NCBI GenBank assembly: GCA_047638395.1
Contig: JBLIMV010000013.1
Coordinates: forward strand, 1 to 64,000
DNA: 64,000 nucleotides
DNA from: CAXBCP01 sp047638395
GTDB lineage: Bacteria; Pseudomonadota; Alphaproteobacteria; MPNO01; UBA830
Direction of reading: 5' to 3'
Under the pieces are notes generated by a model. That model ran no database searches, had not been told where the DNA came from, and saw only the letters and a program-made list of their open reading frames with translations. Below are positions 31,760 through 40,418 of the stretch, one piece after another. The first letter of the stretch is position 1. Each line of letters opens with the position of its first letter. Made by a program: the position numbers and the translations under genes.

Positions 31760-33547
31760 ATGCCCGACGGAACCGGCGCCGCAAAACGCCCTGCAAAGAA
31801 ACCTGCAAAGAAAAAGGCAGCCAAAGTCAAAAGTCGCTTCAACAAGAACAAGCTGCCGAGCCGTCATACAACGGTTGGCCCGGAACGGGCGCCGCATCGC
31901 AGCTATCTCTATGCGATGGGCCTGACCGAGAAGGAAATCAATCAGCCGCTGGTTGGCGTTGCGACGTGCTGGAATGAAGCGGCGCCCTGCAACATCTCGT
32001 TGTCGCGCCAGGCACAGGCAGCGAAGGCGGGCGTGAAGGCAGGCGGCGGCACACCCCGCGAGTTTACGACCATCACGGTGACCGATGGTATCGCCATGGG
32101 GCATGAAGGGATGAAGTCATCCCTGGTGTCGCGTGATGTCATCGCCGATTCCGTCGAACTGACGATGCGTGGTCATTGCTACGATGCGCTTGTCGGTCTT
32201 GCGGGCTGTGATAAATCGCTGCCGGGCATGATGATGTCGATGGTGCGACTGAACGTGCCGTCCGTCTTCGTTTATGGCGGCACCATCCTCCCGGGCAAGT
32301 TCCAGGGCAGGGACGTTACCGTGGTCGACGTGTTCGAAGGTGTCGGTCAGTATGCGGCCGGGAATATGAGCGCGGATGAACTGCAAGAACTTGAAGAGGT
32401 TGCGTGTCCCTGCGAAGGATCCTGCGGCGGGCAGTACACGGCCAACACAATGGCCTGTGTCGCCGAAGCCATGGGGCTGGCACTGCCGACATCGTCGGGC
32501 GCACCTGCGGCCTATAAATCGCGTGATGCGATGGTAAAGGCATCTGGTGTCGCGGTGATGGACCTGCTGGCGAAAAATATCCGCCCGCGCGATATCGTAA
32601 CGCGGAAGTCGCTTGAAAATGCGGCGGTTGTTGTCGCCGCAACGGGCGGTTCGACCAATGCGGGCCTGCATCTGCCGGCTATTGCACACGAGGCGGGGAT
32701 CAAGTTTACGCTCGACGACGTGGTGCGGATTTTCAAGAAAACGCCTTATCTTGCGGACCTGATGCCCGGCGGCAAATACACGGCGACGGATATGTTCCGC
32801 GCCGGTGGCGTTCCGGTGATCATCAAGGAGCTTCTGGATAATGGCCTGCTGCACGGCGATTGCATGACCGTGACCGGCAAGACGCTCAAGCAGAACCACG
32901 CCAAGATCAAATTTCCCGAAAAACAGAAAGTTTTCTATCGGGTCAAGGATGCATTGTCGCCGACCGGCGGTGTTGTCGGCCTGAAAGGCTCGCTTGCGCC
33001 TGAAGGTGCGATCGTGAAGGTCGCCGGGATGGAAACGCTGACGTTCAAGGGCCCGGCACGGGTCTTCGATCGTGAAGAAGATGCGTTCGAGGCTGTCATG
33101 AAGCGCAAGATCAAGGAAGGCGACGTGATTGTCATCCGCTACGAAGGTCCCAAAGGCGGGCCCGGCATGCGAGAGATGCTGTCGACGACATCCGCACTTT
33201 ACGGTCTTGGCCTCGGCGAGAAAGTGGCGTTGATCACGGATGGCCGGTTCTCCGGCGGGACGCGCGGTTTCTGCATCGGCCATGTCGGCCCGGAAGCTGC
33301 CGTCGGTGGCCCGATCGGTCTTCTCAAGAATGGCGATATGATTTCCATCGATGCCAAAAAGGGCAAGCTGGATGTTGATCTCAGCAAAGCCGAGCTTGCC
33401 CGTCGTCTCAAGAAGTGGAAACCCCGCAAGCATGACTATCAGTCCGGTGCATTGTGGCGTTATGCCCAGACCGTCGGTAACGCGCGTGGCGGCGCGGTCG
33501 TCCATCCGGGCGGCAAGGCGGAGACGCATGTTTACGCCGATATCTAG
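31760..33547 (+). CDS. ilvD: Dihydroxy-acid dehydratase
   Basis: Iron-sulfur enzyme that dehydrates 2,3-dihydroxy-3-methylbutanoate and its homologue in valine and isoleucine synthesis. 595 residues. The cluster cysteines are in VATCWNEAAPCNISLS, LAGCDKSLPGMMMSM and CPCEGSCGGQYTANTM, with the C-terminal GPKGGPGMREMLSTTSAL and DGRFSGGTRGFCIGHVGPEA. The first 35 residues are a basic Lys/Ala/Pro-rich extension (AAKRPAKKPAKKKAAKVKSR) not found in typical IlvD. ATG 31760 has AGGAG seven bases before it, so the extension is translated. It is monocistronic, with a palindrome upstream and a strong terminator downstream. Confidence 0.96.
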   Translation: MPDGTGAAKRPAKKPAKKKAAKVKSRFNKNKLPSRHTTVGPERAPHRSYLYAMGLTEKEINQPLVGVATCWNEAAPCNISLSRQAQAAKAGVKAGGGTPREFTTITVTDGIAMGHEGMKSSLVSRDVIADSVELTMRGHCYDALVGLAGCDKSLPGMMMSMVRLNVPSVFVYGGTILPGKFQGRDVTVVDVFEGVGQYAAGNMSADELQELEEVACPCEGSCGGQYTANTMACVAEAMGLALPTSSGAPAAYKSRDAMVKASGVAVMDLLAKNIRPRDIVTRKSLENAAVVVAATGGSTNAGLHLPAIAHEAGIKFTLDDVVRIFKKTPYLADLMPGGKYTATDMFRAGGVPVIIKELLDNGLLHGDCMTVTGKTLKQNHAKIKFPEKQKVFYRVKDALSPTGGVVGLKGSLAPEGAIVKVAGMETLTFKGPARVFDREEDAFEAVMKRKIKEGDVIVIRYEGPKGGPGMREMLSTTSALYGLGLGEKVALITDGRFSGGTRGFCIGHVGPEAAVGGPIGLLKNGDMISIDAKKGKLDVDLSKAELARRLKKWKPRKHDYQSGALWRYAQTVGNARGGAVVHPGGKAETHVYADI

Positions 33548-33609
33548 GTAAACCCAGACGGGGTCGTCTTGTTTTTTGATAGAGGGCCCATATTCGACAG
33601 ACTGAACGG

Positions 33610-33650
33610 AAATGTCAGGTGCGTTATCGCGCCTGACATTTTTGGTTTTT
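33610..33650 (+). terminator. Rho-independent terminator of ilvD
   Basis: AAATGTCAGGTGCG (33610-33623), loop TTAT, and CGCGCCTGACATTT (33628-33641) form a 14-bp stem with one G-U pair, followed by a T-rich run TTTTTGGTTTTT ending at 33650. It lies 63 bases after the ilvD stop. Confidence 0.92.
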
Positions 33651-33766
33651 AGGGGTGTCGATTGGGCCGTAGGCGCAATTTTTCAGAGCGGAGACGGAAG
33701 TCTTGAGCAAGAGTGATTAAGTGATTTCGGCCCGGTGTCTGCGACAGCCCATCACGGTGCATGAAA

Positions 33767-33964
33767 CTAGCGGTTTCTGAAATAGATCACGGCCTGCCGC
33801 AGGGACCACATCACCAGCCCGGCGACACCGAAAACGAGCACGGGGCCGATCAGGACCGTGAAGTCCCGTATCTGTCCGTTGATGTATTGGACCGTCGCCC
33901 AGACAAGTCCGAACGCGAGGCCGATCGTCACGAAGCGGATAACTTCTCTAAGTCTTGGGCTCAT
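33767..33964 (-). CDS. 65-residue two-helix membrane protein
   Basis: Small inner-membrane protein: MSPRLREVIRFVTIGLAFG opens the first helix (about 8-27) and VLIGPVLVFGVAGLVMWSL forms the second (about 36-56), with a short loop and a basic end (YFRNR). No named family is recognised. It lies immediately downstream of xthA on the same strand. Its start region consists of three 14-bp copies of the sequence carrying ATGAGCCC, and only the last copy (ATG 33964) opens the full frame. The two earlier ATGs (33978 and 33992) each give five-codon frames that end at a TGA overlapping the next ATG. The arrangement suggests coupled reinitiation from the xthA stop. Confidence 0.75.
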   Translation of the reverse strand: MSPRLREVIRFVTIGLAFGLVWATVQYINGQIRDFTVLIGPVLVFGVAGLVMWSLRQAVIYFRNR

Positions 33965-33992
33965 TGTCTTGGGCTCATTGTCGGGGGCTCAT
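33951..33992 (-). repeat. Three tandem 14-bp copies at the xthA / small-protein junction
   Basis: Read on minus, the units ATGAGCCCCCGACA, ATGAGCCCAAGACA and ATGAGCCCAAGACT are consecutive. Each begins with ATG. The first overlaps the xthA stop and the last is the start of the 65-residue protein. The unit length is not a multiple of three, so copy-number change would alter which ATG is in frame. Confidence 0.9.
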
Positions 33993-34798
33993 TCGATTTC
34001 ACACCAGACCGGTGTGTGGTCGGATGCCTTTTTCTTACCCCGTGGCCCGCGATCAATATCGCAGTCTTTTAGTCGGTCCGTGGCCTGCGGTGACAGCAGC
34101 AGATGATCGATACGGACGCCAAAATCTTTTTGCCAGGCGCCGCGCTGGTAGTCCCAGAAGCTGTATTTGTGCGGTTCCTGGTGAATCACGCGATACGCAT
34201 CGGTCAGGCCGAGATGCAGCAGTCGTCTATACCGGTTGCGGCTCTGCGGCAGGCAAAGGGCGTCGTTTGCCCAGCCTTCGGCGTCGTGTACGTCTTCGTC
34301 CGTCGGCACGATGTTGTAATCGCCGCCAAACACAATGGCTTCGTCGAGCGTCAGGCGCTCCGCCATATGATCGTGCAGGCACTCCATCCAGCGAAGTTTG
34401 TATTCGTACTTCTCGTGCAGGACCGGGCTGCCATCATCGTGAAACTGATCTTCGACAAACGTCGGGTTGCCGTTTGGCAGATAAATTGAGGCGACGCGGA
34501 GGCCCGCGGTAAAAGCCTCGATATAGCGTGCCTGATCGTCATCTTCGTTGTTGGGCAGGCCGCGGGTGACATCTTCGATCGGGCTTTTTGACAGAATGCC
34601 GACGCCGTTGAAGTTTTTCTGACCGTGAATCTCTATGTTATAGCCGCGATCCTCGATTTCGAGCCGCGGGAATGTCTCATCGGTCGCTTTGAGTTCCTGC
34701 AAAAGAGCGACATCGGGCTTGAACTCGTCCAGCCATTCAAGAACGCGGGGCAGGCGGGCACGGACGGAATTCACGTTCCAGGTAGCGATAATGGTCAA
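33989..34798 (-). CDS. xthA: Exodeoxyribonuclease III
   Basis: 269-residue AP endonuclease / 3'-5' exonuclease that repairs abasic sites. Motifs are IATWNVNSVRARL, the metal-binding Glu in ALLQELKATDETFP, GGDYNIVPTDEDV, RIDHLLLSP, and the C-terminal catalytic His in KKASDHTPVWCEIE. The length matches family members. ATG 34798 opens the typical start MTIIATWNVNS. The stop overlaps an ATGA that leads into the tandem start region of the downstream membrane protein. It lies downstream of erpA on the same strand, separated by 123 bp, and probably has its own promoter. Confidence 0.95.
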   Translation of the reverse strand: MTIIATWNVNSVRARLPRVLEWLDEFKPDVALLQELKATDETFPRLEIEDRGYNIEIHGQKNFNGVGILSKSPIEDVTRGLPNNEDDDQARYIEAFTAGLRVASIYLPNGNPTFVEDQFHDDGSPVLHEKYEYKLRWMECLHDHMAERLTLDEAIVFGGDYNIVPTDEDVHDAEGWANDALCLPQSRNRYRRLLHLGLTDAYRVIHQEPHKYSFWDYQRGAWQKDFGVRIDHLLLSPQATDRLKDCDIDRGPRGKKKASDHTPVWCEIE

Positions 34799-34921
34799 AG
34801 GGTACTCCGCCCGCTGTCATTGGTTGTCTGCGCCGTTTTTAGCGTCCCCAAGTCGATAAGGAAACTGTCGCGACGAAAAACCGTTAGATGAGTATGGGGA
34901 ACCGGAAGAATCCGGCGCAGG

Positions 34922-35281
34922 TTAAAGGAGCGCGAATGATGTTCCACAGCCGCAGGTCGATGCGGCATTGGGATTTTCGATCGAGAAAAACGACCCGATC
35001 AGTTCCTGTTTGTAGCCGATCTCGGAGCCGGCGAGGTAATCCCATGACATCTCGTCGATGACAACAGAAATGCCATTCTTTTCAATGACTTTGTCATCAT
35101 CGTTAATCTGATCATCGAAGGTGAAACTGTACTGAAAGCCGGAGCAGCCACCGCCGTCGACGGCGACGCGGAGCATTTGACCCGCGTGCGAATCCTCGTT
35201 GCCAAGGACTTTCAGGCGTTCCACAGCGGTATCGCTGAGGGTCACCATTTTGGCGGCGGTATCGATCTGTCCGTCTGGCAT
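34922..35281 (-). CDS. erpA: Iron-sulfur cluster insertion protein (HesB/IscA/ErpA)
   Basis: 119-residue A-type iron-sulfur carrier that passes Fe-S clusters to apoproteins. The three cluster cysteines are in GGGCSGFQYSF and STCGCGTSF, spaced as in the family, and EKNGISVVIDEMSWDYLAGS is the conserved strand-loop region. An in-frame ATG lies at 35308, but it would sit inside the promoter -10 region. ATG 35281 is 30 bases after a strong promoter and starts the typical short N-terminus. The choice between erpA and iscA type is based on the length and spacing. Fe-S clients in this window include IlvD. Confidence 0.92.
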   Translation of the reverse strand: MPDGQIDTAAKMVTLSDTAVERLKVLGNEDSHAGQMLRVAVDGGGCSGFQYSFTFDDQINDDDKVIEKNGISVVIDEMSWDYLAGSEIGYKQELIGSFFSIENPNAASTCGCGTSFALL

Positions 35282-35310
35282 CGTCTGGTTTCCGTAAATA
35301 CTGTTCAATC

Positions 35311-35339
35311 TATTTAGGTCTATGCACGCACTCCGTCAA
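35311..35339 (-). promoter_or_regulatory. Sigma-70 promoter of erpA
   Basis: On the minus strand TTGACG (35339-35334), a 17-base spacer and TAAATA (35316-35311) form a near-consensus housekeeping promoter. Transcription would start near 35304, giving a leader of about 23 bases before the erpA ATG at 35281. Confidence 0.7.
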
Positions 35340-35457
35340 TCTGCGAGTGCGTCTTAACAGCGTTGTGAAAAAGTGAAAATAGACTGATTTCATTACAATT
35401 TCCCTGCTTTCGACCGATTCCGTTGCAGGTCTGTATGGCCGGGTTTACGTTGCCGGC

Positions 35458-36669
35458 ATGAACGCACCTTCCTCAATCGACCTGGTAACCACGCCCGCAC
35501 GGCAACGCGCGCCATATGCCTGTGACCCGGCGCATTCCCGGGGCAGGGTCCATCCGGAACCGGAGAGTCCGACAAGGTCGGTTTTTCAGCGCGACCGCGA
35601 CCGGGTTATTCATTCCGGTGCCTTTCGCCGGCTGAAGCACAAAACCCAGGTTTTCGTGTATCACGAGGGGGATTATTACCGCACCCGCCTGACACATAGT
35701 CTTGAAGTCGCCCAGATCGCCCGGTCACTCGCGCGTTCGTTGTCACTCGATGAGGATCTGGCCGAAGCCTTGGCGCTGGCGCACGATTTGGGGCACACGC
35801 CGTTTGGCCATGCCGGTGAGGATGCCCTGGACGAGGTTATGGCGCCGCATGGCGGCTTCGACCATAACGGCCAGACATTGCGGATCATCACATCGCTCGA
35901 GGCGCGCTACGCGGAATTCGACGGGTTGAACCTGAGCTGGGAGACCCTCGAAGGCATCGCAAAGCATAACGGTCCGCTTTTCGCCAAGGGCTCGGCAGGG
36001 GAACTGCCCTGGGCGCTCGCCGAATACACATCTCAGCACGATCTGGATCTTCATACCTGGCCCAGCGTCGAGGCCCAGGTTGCGGCGATGTCCGACGATA
36101 TCGCCTATCATTCCCACGATGTCGATGACGGTCTTCGGGCAGGATTGTTCGAAGTCTCCGATCTCGCCGATGTGCCGATCCTCGGGCCGATCCTGCATGA
36201 AGTGAGATCCCGTTACCCGGATCTGGAAGCCTCACGGCTCATTCATGAGATCGGGCGTCGCCTGATCAATGTGATGGTGAACGATCTGTTGGCGGAAACA
36301 AACCGTCGCCTTCAGGAGGCGGCACCCTCATCGCCGGATGACGTCCGCCAGTTCGGCGCGGCACTTGTGGGGTTTTCGGCCGATATTGACCGCGATAACA
36401 GGGCCTTGAAGGAATTCCTGTTTGAGCGCATGTATCGCCATTACCGGGTCAACCGGATGACCAGCAAGGCGCGTCGTGTCGTTGCGGATTTGTTTACGCT
36501 GTATGTCGAGGAACCCGAATGTCTGCCGGCAGAGTGGCGCATCGGCGCCGAACAGGCCGGCAAAACCCTGCGGGCACGCCATGTTGCTGACTATATCGCT
36601 GGCATGACCGACCGGTTTGCGCTGGATGAGCACCGCCGGCTTTACGATTTATACGAAGAGAATAGATGA
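35458..36669 (+). CDS. dgt: dGTPase-like deoxynucleotide triphosphohydrolase
   Basis: 403-residue HD-domain enzyme that hydrolyses dNTPs to deoxynucleosides and triphosphate. Metal-binding His/Asp residues are in RLTHSLEVAQIARSL, ALAHDLGHTPFGHAGEDAL and later MSDDIAYHSHDVDDG. The N-terminal SPTRSVFQRDRDRVIHSGAF and FRRLKHKTQVF are typical for the Dgt type 2 family found in alphaproteobacteria. Its stop overlaps the argS start (ATGA), and a run of six plus-strand genes follows with almost no gaps. ATG 35458 begins a frame with no clear ribosome binding site, so a slightly different start is possible. Confidence 0.93.
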   Translation: MNAPSSIDLVTTPARQRAPYACDPAHSRGRVHPEPESPTRSVFQRDRDRVIHSGAFRRLKHKTQVFVYHEGDYYRTRLTHSLEVAQIARSLARSLSLDEDLAEALALAHDLGHTPFGHAGEDALDEVMAPHGGFDHNGQTLRIITSLEARYAEFDGLNLSWETLEGIAKHNGPLFAKGSAGELPWALAEYTSQHDLDLHTWPSVEAQVAAMSDDIAYHSHDVDDGLRAGLFEVSDLADVPILGPILHEVRSRYPDLEASRLIHEIGRRLINVMVNDLLAETNRRLQEAAPSSPDDVRQFGAALVGFSADIDRDNRALKEFLFERMYRHYRVNRMTSKARRVVADLFTLYVEEPECLPAEWRIGAEQAGKTLRARHVADYIAGMTDRFALDEHRRLYDLYEENR

Positions 36670-38420
36670 ACGTTTTCAACAGCTACCGCGTGATTATCGA
36701 GACCATCGTTGCGGATATGACAGCCGCCGGGGATCTACCGGCAGACCTGCCGGTCGACCGCATTTCGGTAGAGCCTCCGCGCGACCCGTCGCATGGCGAT
36801 ATTTCGACCAATGTTGCCATGGTTCTTTCAAAACCGGCCGGGAAAAAGCCGCGCGATCTCGCGGAGATGATTTCGGCTAAGCTCTCGGACGCCGAGAGTG
36901 TTGAAACCGTTGAGATTGCCGGGCCGGGCTTTGTGAACCTGCGGCTGAAAATGGCGTCGTGGCAGCACCAGGTCGGCCAGATACTCACCCACGGCGTTGC
37001 CTATGGCGACAGTGATGTCGGCGGCGGGAAAGCCATCAACATCGAATACGTCTCGGCAAACCCGACCGGGCCGATGCATGTCGGCCACGCCCGTGGCGCT
37101 GTGATCGGGGATGTTCTGGCGTCTCTGCTGGCCAAGGTCGGCTACGACGTTACCCGCGAATATTACGTGAATGACGCCGGGGCTCAGGTAGATGTATTGG
37201 CGCGGTCAGCGCATCTCCGTTATCGCGAAGCGCTTGGCGAGGATATCGGCAATATCCCCGACGGTTTGTACCCGGGCGATTATCTGGTCGGCGTTGGACA
37301 GGCCCTGGCCGCCCGTGATGGTGGCAAATGGACCGAACTGGCCGAAGCGCAATGGTTACCCGATGTCCGCGATTTCACGATTGACGCGATGATGCGGCTT
37401 ATCCGCGAGGACCTCGCGGCGCTCGGGATTGAACACAAGTTGTTCCGGTCTGAGAAAACGCTGCATGAAGATGGTCTGATCGACGATGTGGTATCCGTGC
37501 TGGAAGGCCGCGATCTGGTCTACTGGGGCACGCTGGAACCGCCAAAGGGGCAGTTGCCGGACGATTGGGAAGAGCGGGAGCAGTATCTGTTCCGGTCGAG
37601 CCAGTTCGGCGATGACGTTGACCGGCCGTTAAAAAAATCAGACGGAAGCTGGACCTATTTTGCCGCTGACGTCGCGTATCACCTCGACAAGTTTCGCCGT
37701 GGTTTTGGCGAAATGGTTGACGTCTGGGGGGCCGATCACAAAGGGTACATCAAACGGATGCAGGCGGCGGTCAAGGCGACGACCGACGGTGAAGGTGTAC
37801 TGGACGTCCGTATCTGCAATCTGGTGAACCTGTTCGAAAACGGCGAACCGGTGCGGATGTCGAAACGGGCAGGGACGTTCGTAACGCTTCGCGAGGTTGT
37901 CGATCAGGTCGGCAAGGATGTGGTTCGTTTCATGATGCTGACCCGCGGCAACGAAGCGCCACTGGATTTCGATCTTAAACAGGCGCTCGAGCAATCGCGC
38001 GACAATCCGGTGTTTTATGTACAGTACGCACATGCCCGGGCATGCTCGGTCATTCGCAATGGGCAGGAAGCTGCAGCCGGTGAATCTGTTGACGATTCGA
38101 GCCTCTCGGAAGCTGATATGTCGATGCTGAAGGATGAGGCGGAACTTGCATTGATCAAAACCCTGGCCGGTTGGCCGAGATTGGTCGAAGCGGCGGCTCA
38201 AGCCCGGGAACCGCATCGGATCGCATATTATCTGAACGATGTGGCGGCGGGGTTTCATGGCCTCTGGAACAAAGGCAACGAAGATGTTGGCCTGCGTTTT
38301 ATCATTGCCGATAATGAGGCACTGACCAGAAGCAGGCTTGCCCTGGTCCGTGCGGTTGCTGTGGTGATTGCGTCCGGGCTTGCGGTGATGGGCGTTAAAC
38401 CGGTTGAGGAGATGCGCTAA
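36666..38420 (+). CDS. argS: Arginyl-tRNA synthetase
   Basis: 584-residue class I aminoacyl-tRNA synthetase charging tRNA-Arg. The HIGH-type signature is NPTGPMHVGHARGAVIGD, the KMSKS equivalent is VRMSKRAGTFVTLREVV, and the ArgS N-terminal tRNA-D-loop domain occupies about 1-110 (VEPPRDPSHGDISTNVAM). The C-terminal DALR anticodon-binding domain starts near 465 and contains YVQYAHARACSVIR. The start ATG overlaps the dgt stop by four bases and its own stop overlaps the next ATG by one base, so expression is tightly coupled with the neighbours. Housekeeping and unambiguous. Confidence 0.96.
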   Translation: MNVFNSYRVIIETIVADMTAAGDLPADLPVDRISVEPPRDPSHGDISTNVAMVLSKPAGKKPRDLAEMISAKLSDAESVETVEIAGPGFVNLRLKMASWQHQVGQILTHGVAYGDSDVGGGKAINIEYVSANPTGPMHVGHARGAVIGDVLASLLAKVGYDVTREYYVNDAGAQVDVLARSAHLRYREALGEDIGNIPDGLYPGDYLVGVGQALAARDGGKWTELAEAQWLPDVRDFTIDAMMRLIREDLAALGIEHKLFRSEKTLHEDGLIDDVVSVLEGRDLVYWGTLEPPKGQLPDDWEEREQYLFRSSQFGDDVDRPLKKSDGSWTYFAADVAYHLDKFRRGFGEMVDVWGADHKGYIKRMQAAVKATTDGEGVLDVRICNLVNLFENGEPVRMSKRAGTFVTLREVVDQVGKDVVRFMMLTRGNEAPLDFDLKQALEQSRDNPVFYVQYAHARACSVIRNGQEAAAGESVDDSSLSEADMSMLKDEAELALIKTLAGWPRLVEAAAQAREPHRIAYYLNDVAAGFHGLWNKGNEDVGLRFIIADNEALTRSRLALVRAVAVVIASGLAVMGVKPVEEMR

Positions 38421-39301
38421 TGGCAGACGATTTTCGCCCCGACGAGGACGATCGGATCGCTCCCGGAGAACCATCAGAGGCTGCGCCATATGGTCGGCGT
38501 GGTCGGCGGATTATGACCGGTCTTGTCGCCGTTGCGGCGGTCCTCGGGTTCGGGGTCGTGCTGGTCTACGCTTATAACAAGGGTAAACAGGACGGTCCGG
38601 GCAAAACGCCGCCGGTAATCCAGGCGCAGGAAGGCCCCAGCAAGATCCGGCCAGAAAACCCGGGCGGGATGAAAGTTCCGAACCGGGATAAAGAAGTTTT
38701 CAATCGTCTGGAGACCGACAAGCAGGCGGGCGGTGTTGAACGTTTGCTGCCGCCGCCAGAAAAACCCATGGCACCACCTGCACCGCCGCCGGCGATTGTA
38801 CCGGGAGATGTTGCGAAAATGGCGCCGTCTGCTGGCACCGGCGGCAATGTCGCTGTTCCCCTGAAACCGGCCATGGCGCCTCCGCCCGCGGCCCCGAAAG
38901 AGATCAAGCCCCTGGCGGTGACACCGCCCAAGGGGCCTCCGGCACCGGCGACCGCCAAGAAACCCCGGACGCCACCGAAGAAGGTGGCCGCAAAGACGCC
39001 CGCGGCGAAGCCAAAGCCGTCTGTGAAGTCAAAACCGGCTGCGAAAGCCGGCGCTTATCGTGTTCAGATGGCTTCTTTGCGATCCCGTGGTGCGGTCCAG
39101 AAGAACTGGGCGACACTCAAACGGAAGCATCCCGATCTGCTGGGCAAGCTTGGTCTGAGCATCCAGTCCGTCAAGCTCAGCGGTGGGCGGGGAACCTATT
39201 ACCGGATGCAGGCGGGCCCGTTGAGGTCGAAGGCGCAAGCGACGGCGCTGTGTTCCAGCCTGAAGAAGCGAAAGCAGGGCTGTATCGTTGTCCGGCGCTG
39301 A
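38420..39301 (+). CDS. SPOR-domain membrane protein
   Basis: 293-residue bitopic inner-membrane protein. It has a cytoplasmic acidic N-terminus, one helix at about 33-52 (TGLVAVAAVLGFGVVLVYAY), a long Pro/Ala/Lys-rich periplasmic linker, and a C-terminal SPOR domain (about 213-293, AYRVQMASLRSRGAVQKNW, then YYRMQAGPLRSKAQATALC). SPOR domains bind glycan strands lacking stem peptides at division septa. The gene starts one base before the argS stop and precedes nagZ, a peptidoglycan-recycling gene, which supports a role in septal wall metabolism. The linker is unusually rich in PPP and KPK repeats. Confidence 0.9.
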   Translation: MADDFRPDEDDRIAPGEPSEAAPYGRRGRRIMTGLVAVAAVLGFGVVLVYAYNKGKQDGPGKTPPVIQAQEGPSKIRPENPGGMKVPNRDKEVFNRLETDKQAGGVERLLPPPEKPMAPPAPPPAIVPGDVAKMAPSAGTGGNVAVPLKPAMAPPPAAPKEIKPLAVTPPKGPPAPATAKKPRTPPKKVAAKTPAAKPKPSVKSKPAAKAGAYRVQMASLRSRGAVQKNWATLKRKHPDLLGKLGLSIQSVKLSGGRGTYYRMQAGPLRSKAQATALCSSLKKRKQGCIVVRR

Positions 39302-40316
39302 TCGCAAAGCGCCTGCCGCGGTTGTCTATGGCTGTGCAGGAACAGAACTAAAGGGGGAAGAACGCGCGTTATTCAGGACCGCCAACCCCGTCGGATTTAT
39401 TCTGTTTGCCCGGAATATCGATACGCCGGATCAGGTCCGGCGTCTTACGGCTGACCTCCGCGCGTCGGTGGACAAACCGGATGCGATTATCATGATCGAC
39501 CAGGAAGGCGGCCGGGTTCAAAGGCTGCGTCCGCCGCATTGGACGGACTATCCTGCAATGCAGAAATTCGGCGCGAAGGCCGTGTCGGATCCCGATGGGG
39601 CAGTCGAGTGCGTGAAGCTTGTTTATCGGCTGATCGCGGATGATCTGTCCGCGCTTGGCATCGATGTAGATTGTGCGCCCGTGCTGGATCTACCGGCGCC
39701 TGACGGGCATGAAATTATCGGTGACCGGGCATTCTCTGACGATCCGGAAATCATTGCGCGGCTCGGTCAGGCCTGCTGCGATGGCCTGATGGCGGGAGGC
39801 GTCATGCCGGTGATAAAGCACATTCCGGGACATGGGCGCGCGACTGCCGATAGCCATCTGGAACTACCGCACGTAAAGACCCGCCGCGACATCCTGGAAG
39901 AGACAGATTTTGCCCCATTCCGCGCGCTGCGGCATGCGCCCGCCGGCATGACGGCGCATATCGTTTACGACGATCTTGATCCCGGGACACCGGGGAGCTC
40001 GTCTCCGACGGTTGTGTCGGAAATCATTCGCGATCATATCGGATTTGATGGATTGTTGTTTTCCGATGATGTTTGCATGAAAGCCTTGCAAGGCCCGCTC
40101 GCCGCCCGTGTAGCGTCGGTTCTGGAGGCCGGTTGCGACGTTGCGCTGCATTGCGATGGGAATTTTGAGGACATGGTGTCGATCGCAGAGACATGTCCGC
40201 CGATGCGGCCTGAATCCGTCGACCGGCTAAATGCTGCAAGGTCACCTTCTGCCGATTCGCAATCGATCGATCACGACGCCGCAAAACGGCGGATTTCAGC
40301 GTTTCTCGAGACTTGA
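39288..40316 (+). CDS. nagZ: Beta-N-acetylhexosaminidase
   Basis: 342-residue glycoside hydrolase family 3 enzyme that removes N-acetylglucosamine from anhydro-muropeptides during peptidoglycan recycling. Family signatures are FILFARNIDTPDQVRRL, the substrate region MIDQEGGRVQRLRPP, the acid-base His loop KHIPGHGRATADSHLELP, and the nucleophile Asp in LLFSDDVCMKAL. The start is a TTG at 39288, overlapping the SPOR gene by 14 bases. No better start exists before the conserved VVYGCAG strand. It sits between the SPOR protein and scpA, so expression is shared with cell-division functions. Confidence 0.92.
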   Translation: MSGADRKAPAAVVYGCAGTELKGEERALFRTANPVGFILFARNIDTPDQVRRLTADLRASVDKPDAIIMIDQEGGRVQRLRPPHWTDYPAMQKFGAKAVSDPDGAVECVKLVYRLIADDLSALGIDVDCAPVLDLPAPDGHEIIGDRAFSDDPEIIARLGQACCDGLMAGGVMPVIKHIPGHGRATADSHLELPHVKTRRDILEETDFAPFRALRHAPAGMTAHIVYDDLDPGTPGSSSPTVVSEIIRDHIGFDGLLFSDDVCMKALQGPLAARVASVLEAGCDVALHCDGNFEDMVSIAETCPPMRPESVDRLNAARSPSADSQSIDHDAAKRRISAFLET

Positions 40317-40418
40317 TCCATTGGTAAATCGGCGGGTGGTCCGTTGGTGCCAGTCGTTTTGAAACGTATACTTCACCGGTTGGAAATGAGCGTCTTGTCG
40401 CAGGAGTAAACGGATCGC

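Noticed and set aside
32117..33529. 470-residue minus-strand frame over ilvD
   Set aside because: Antisense to a fully conserved iron-sulfur dehydratase.
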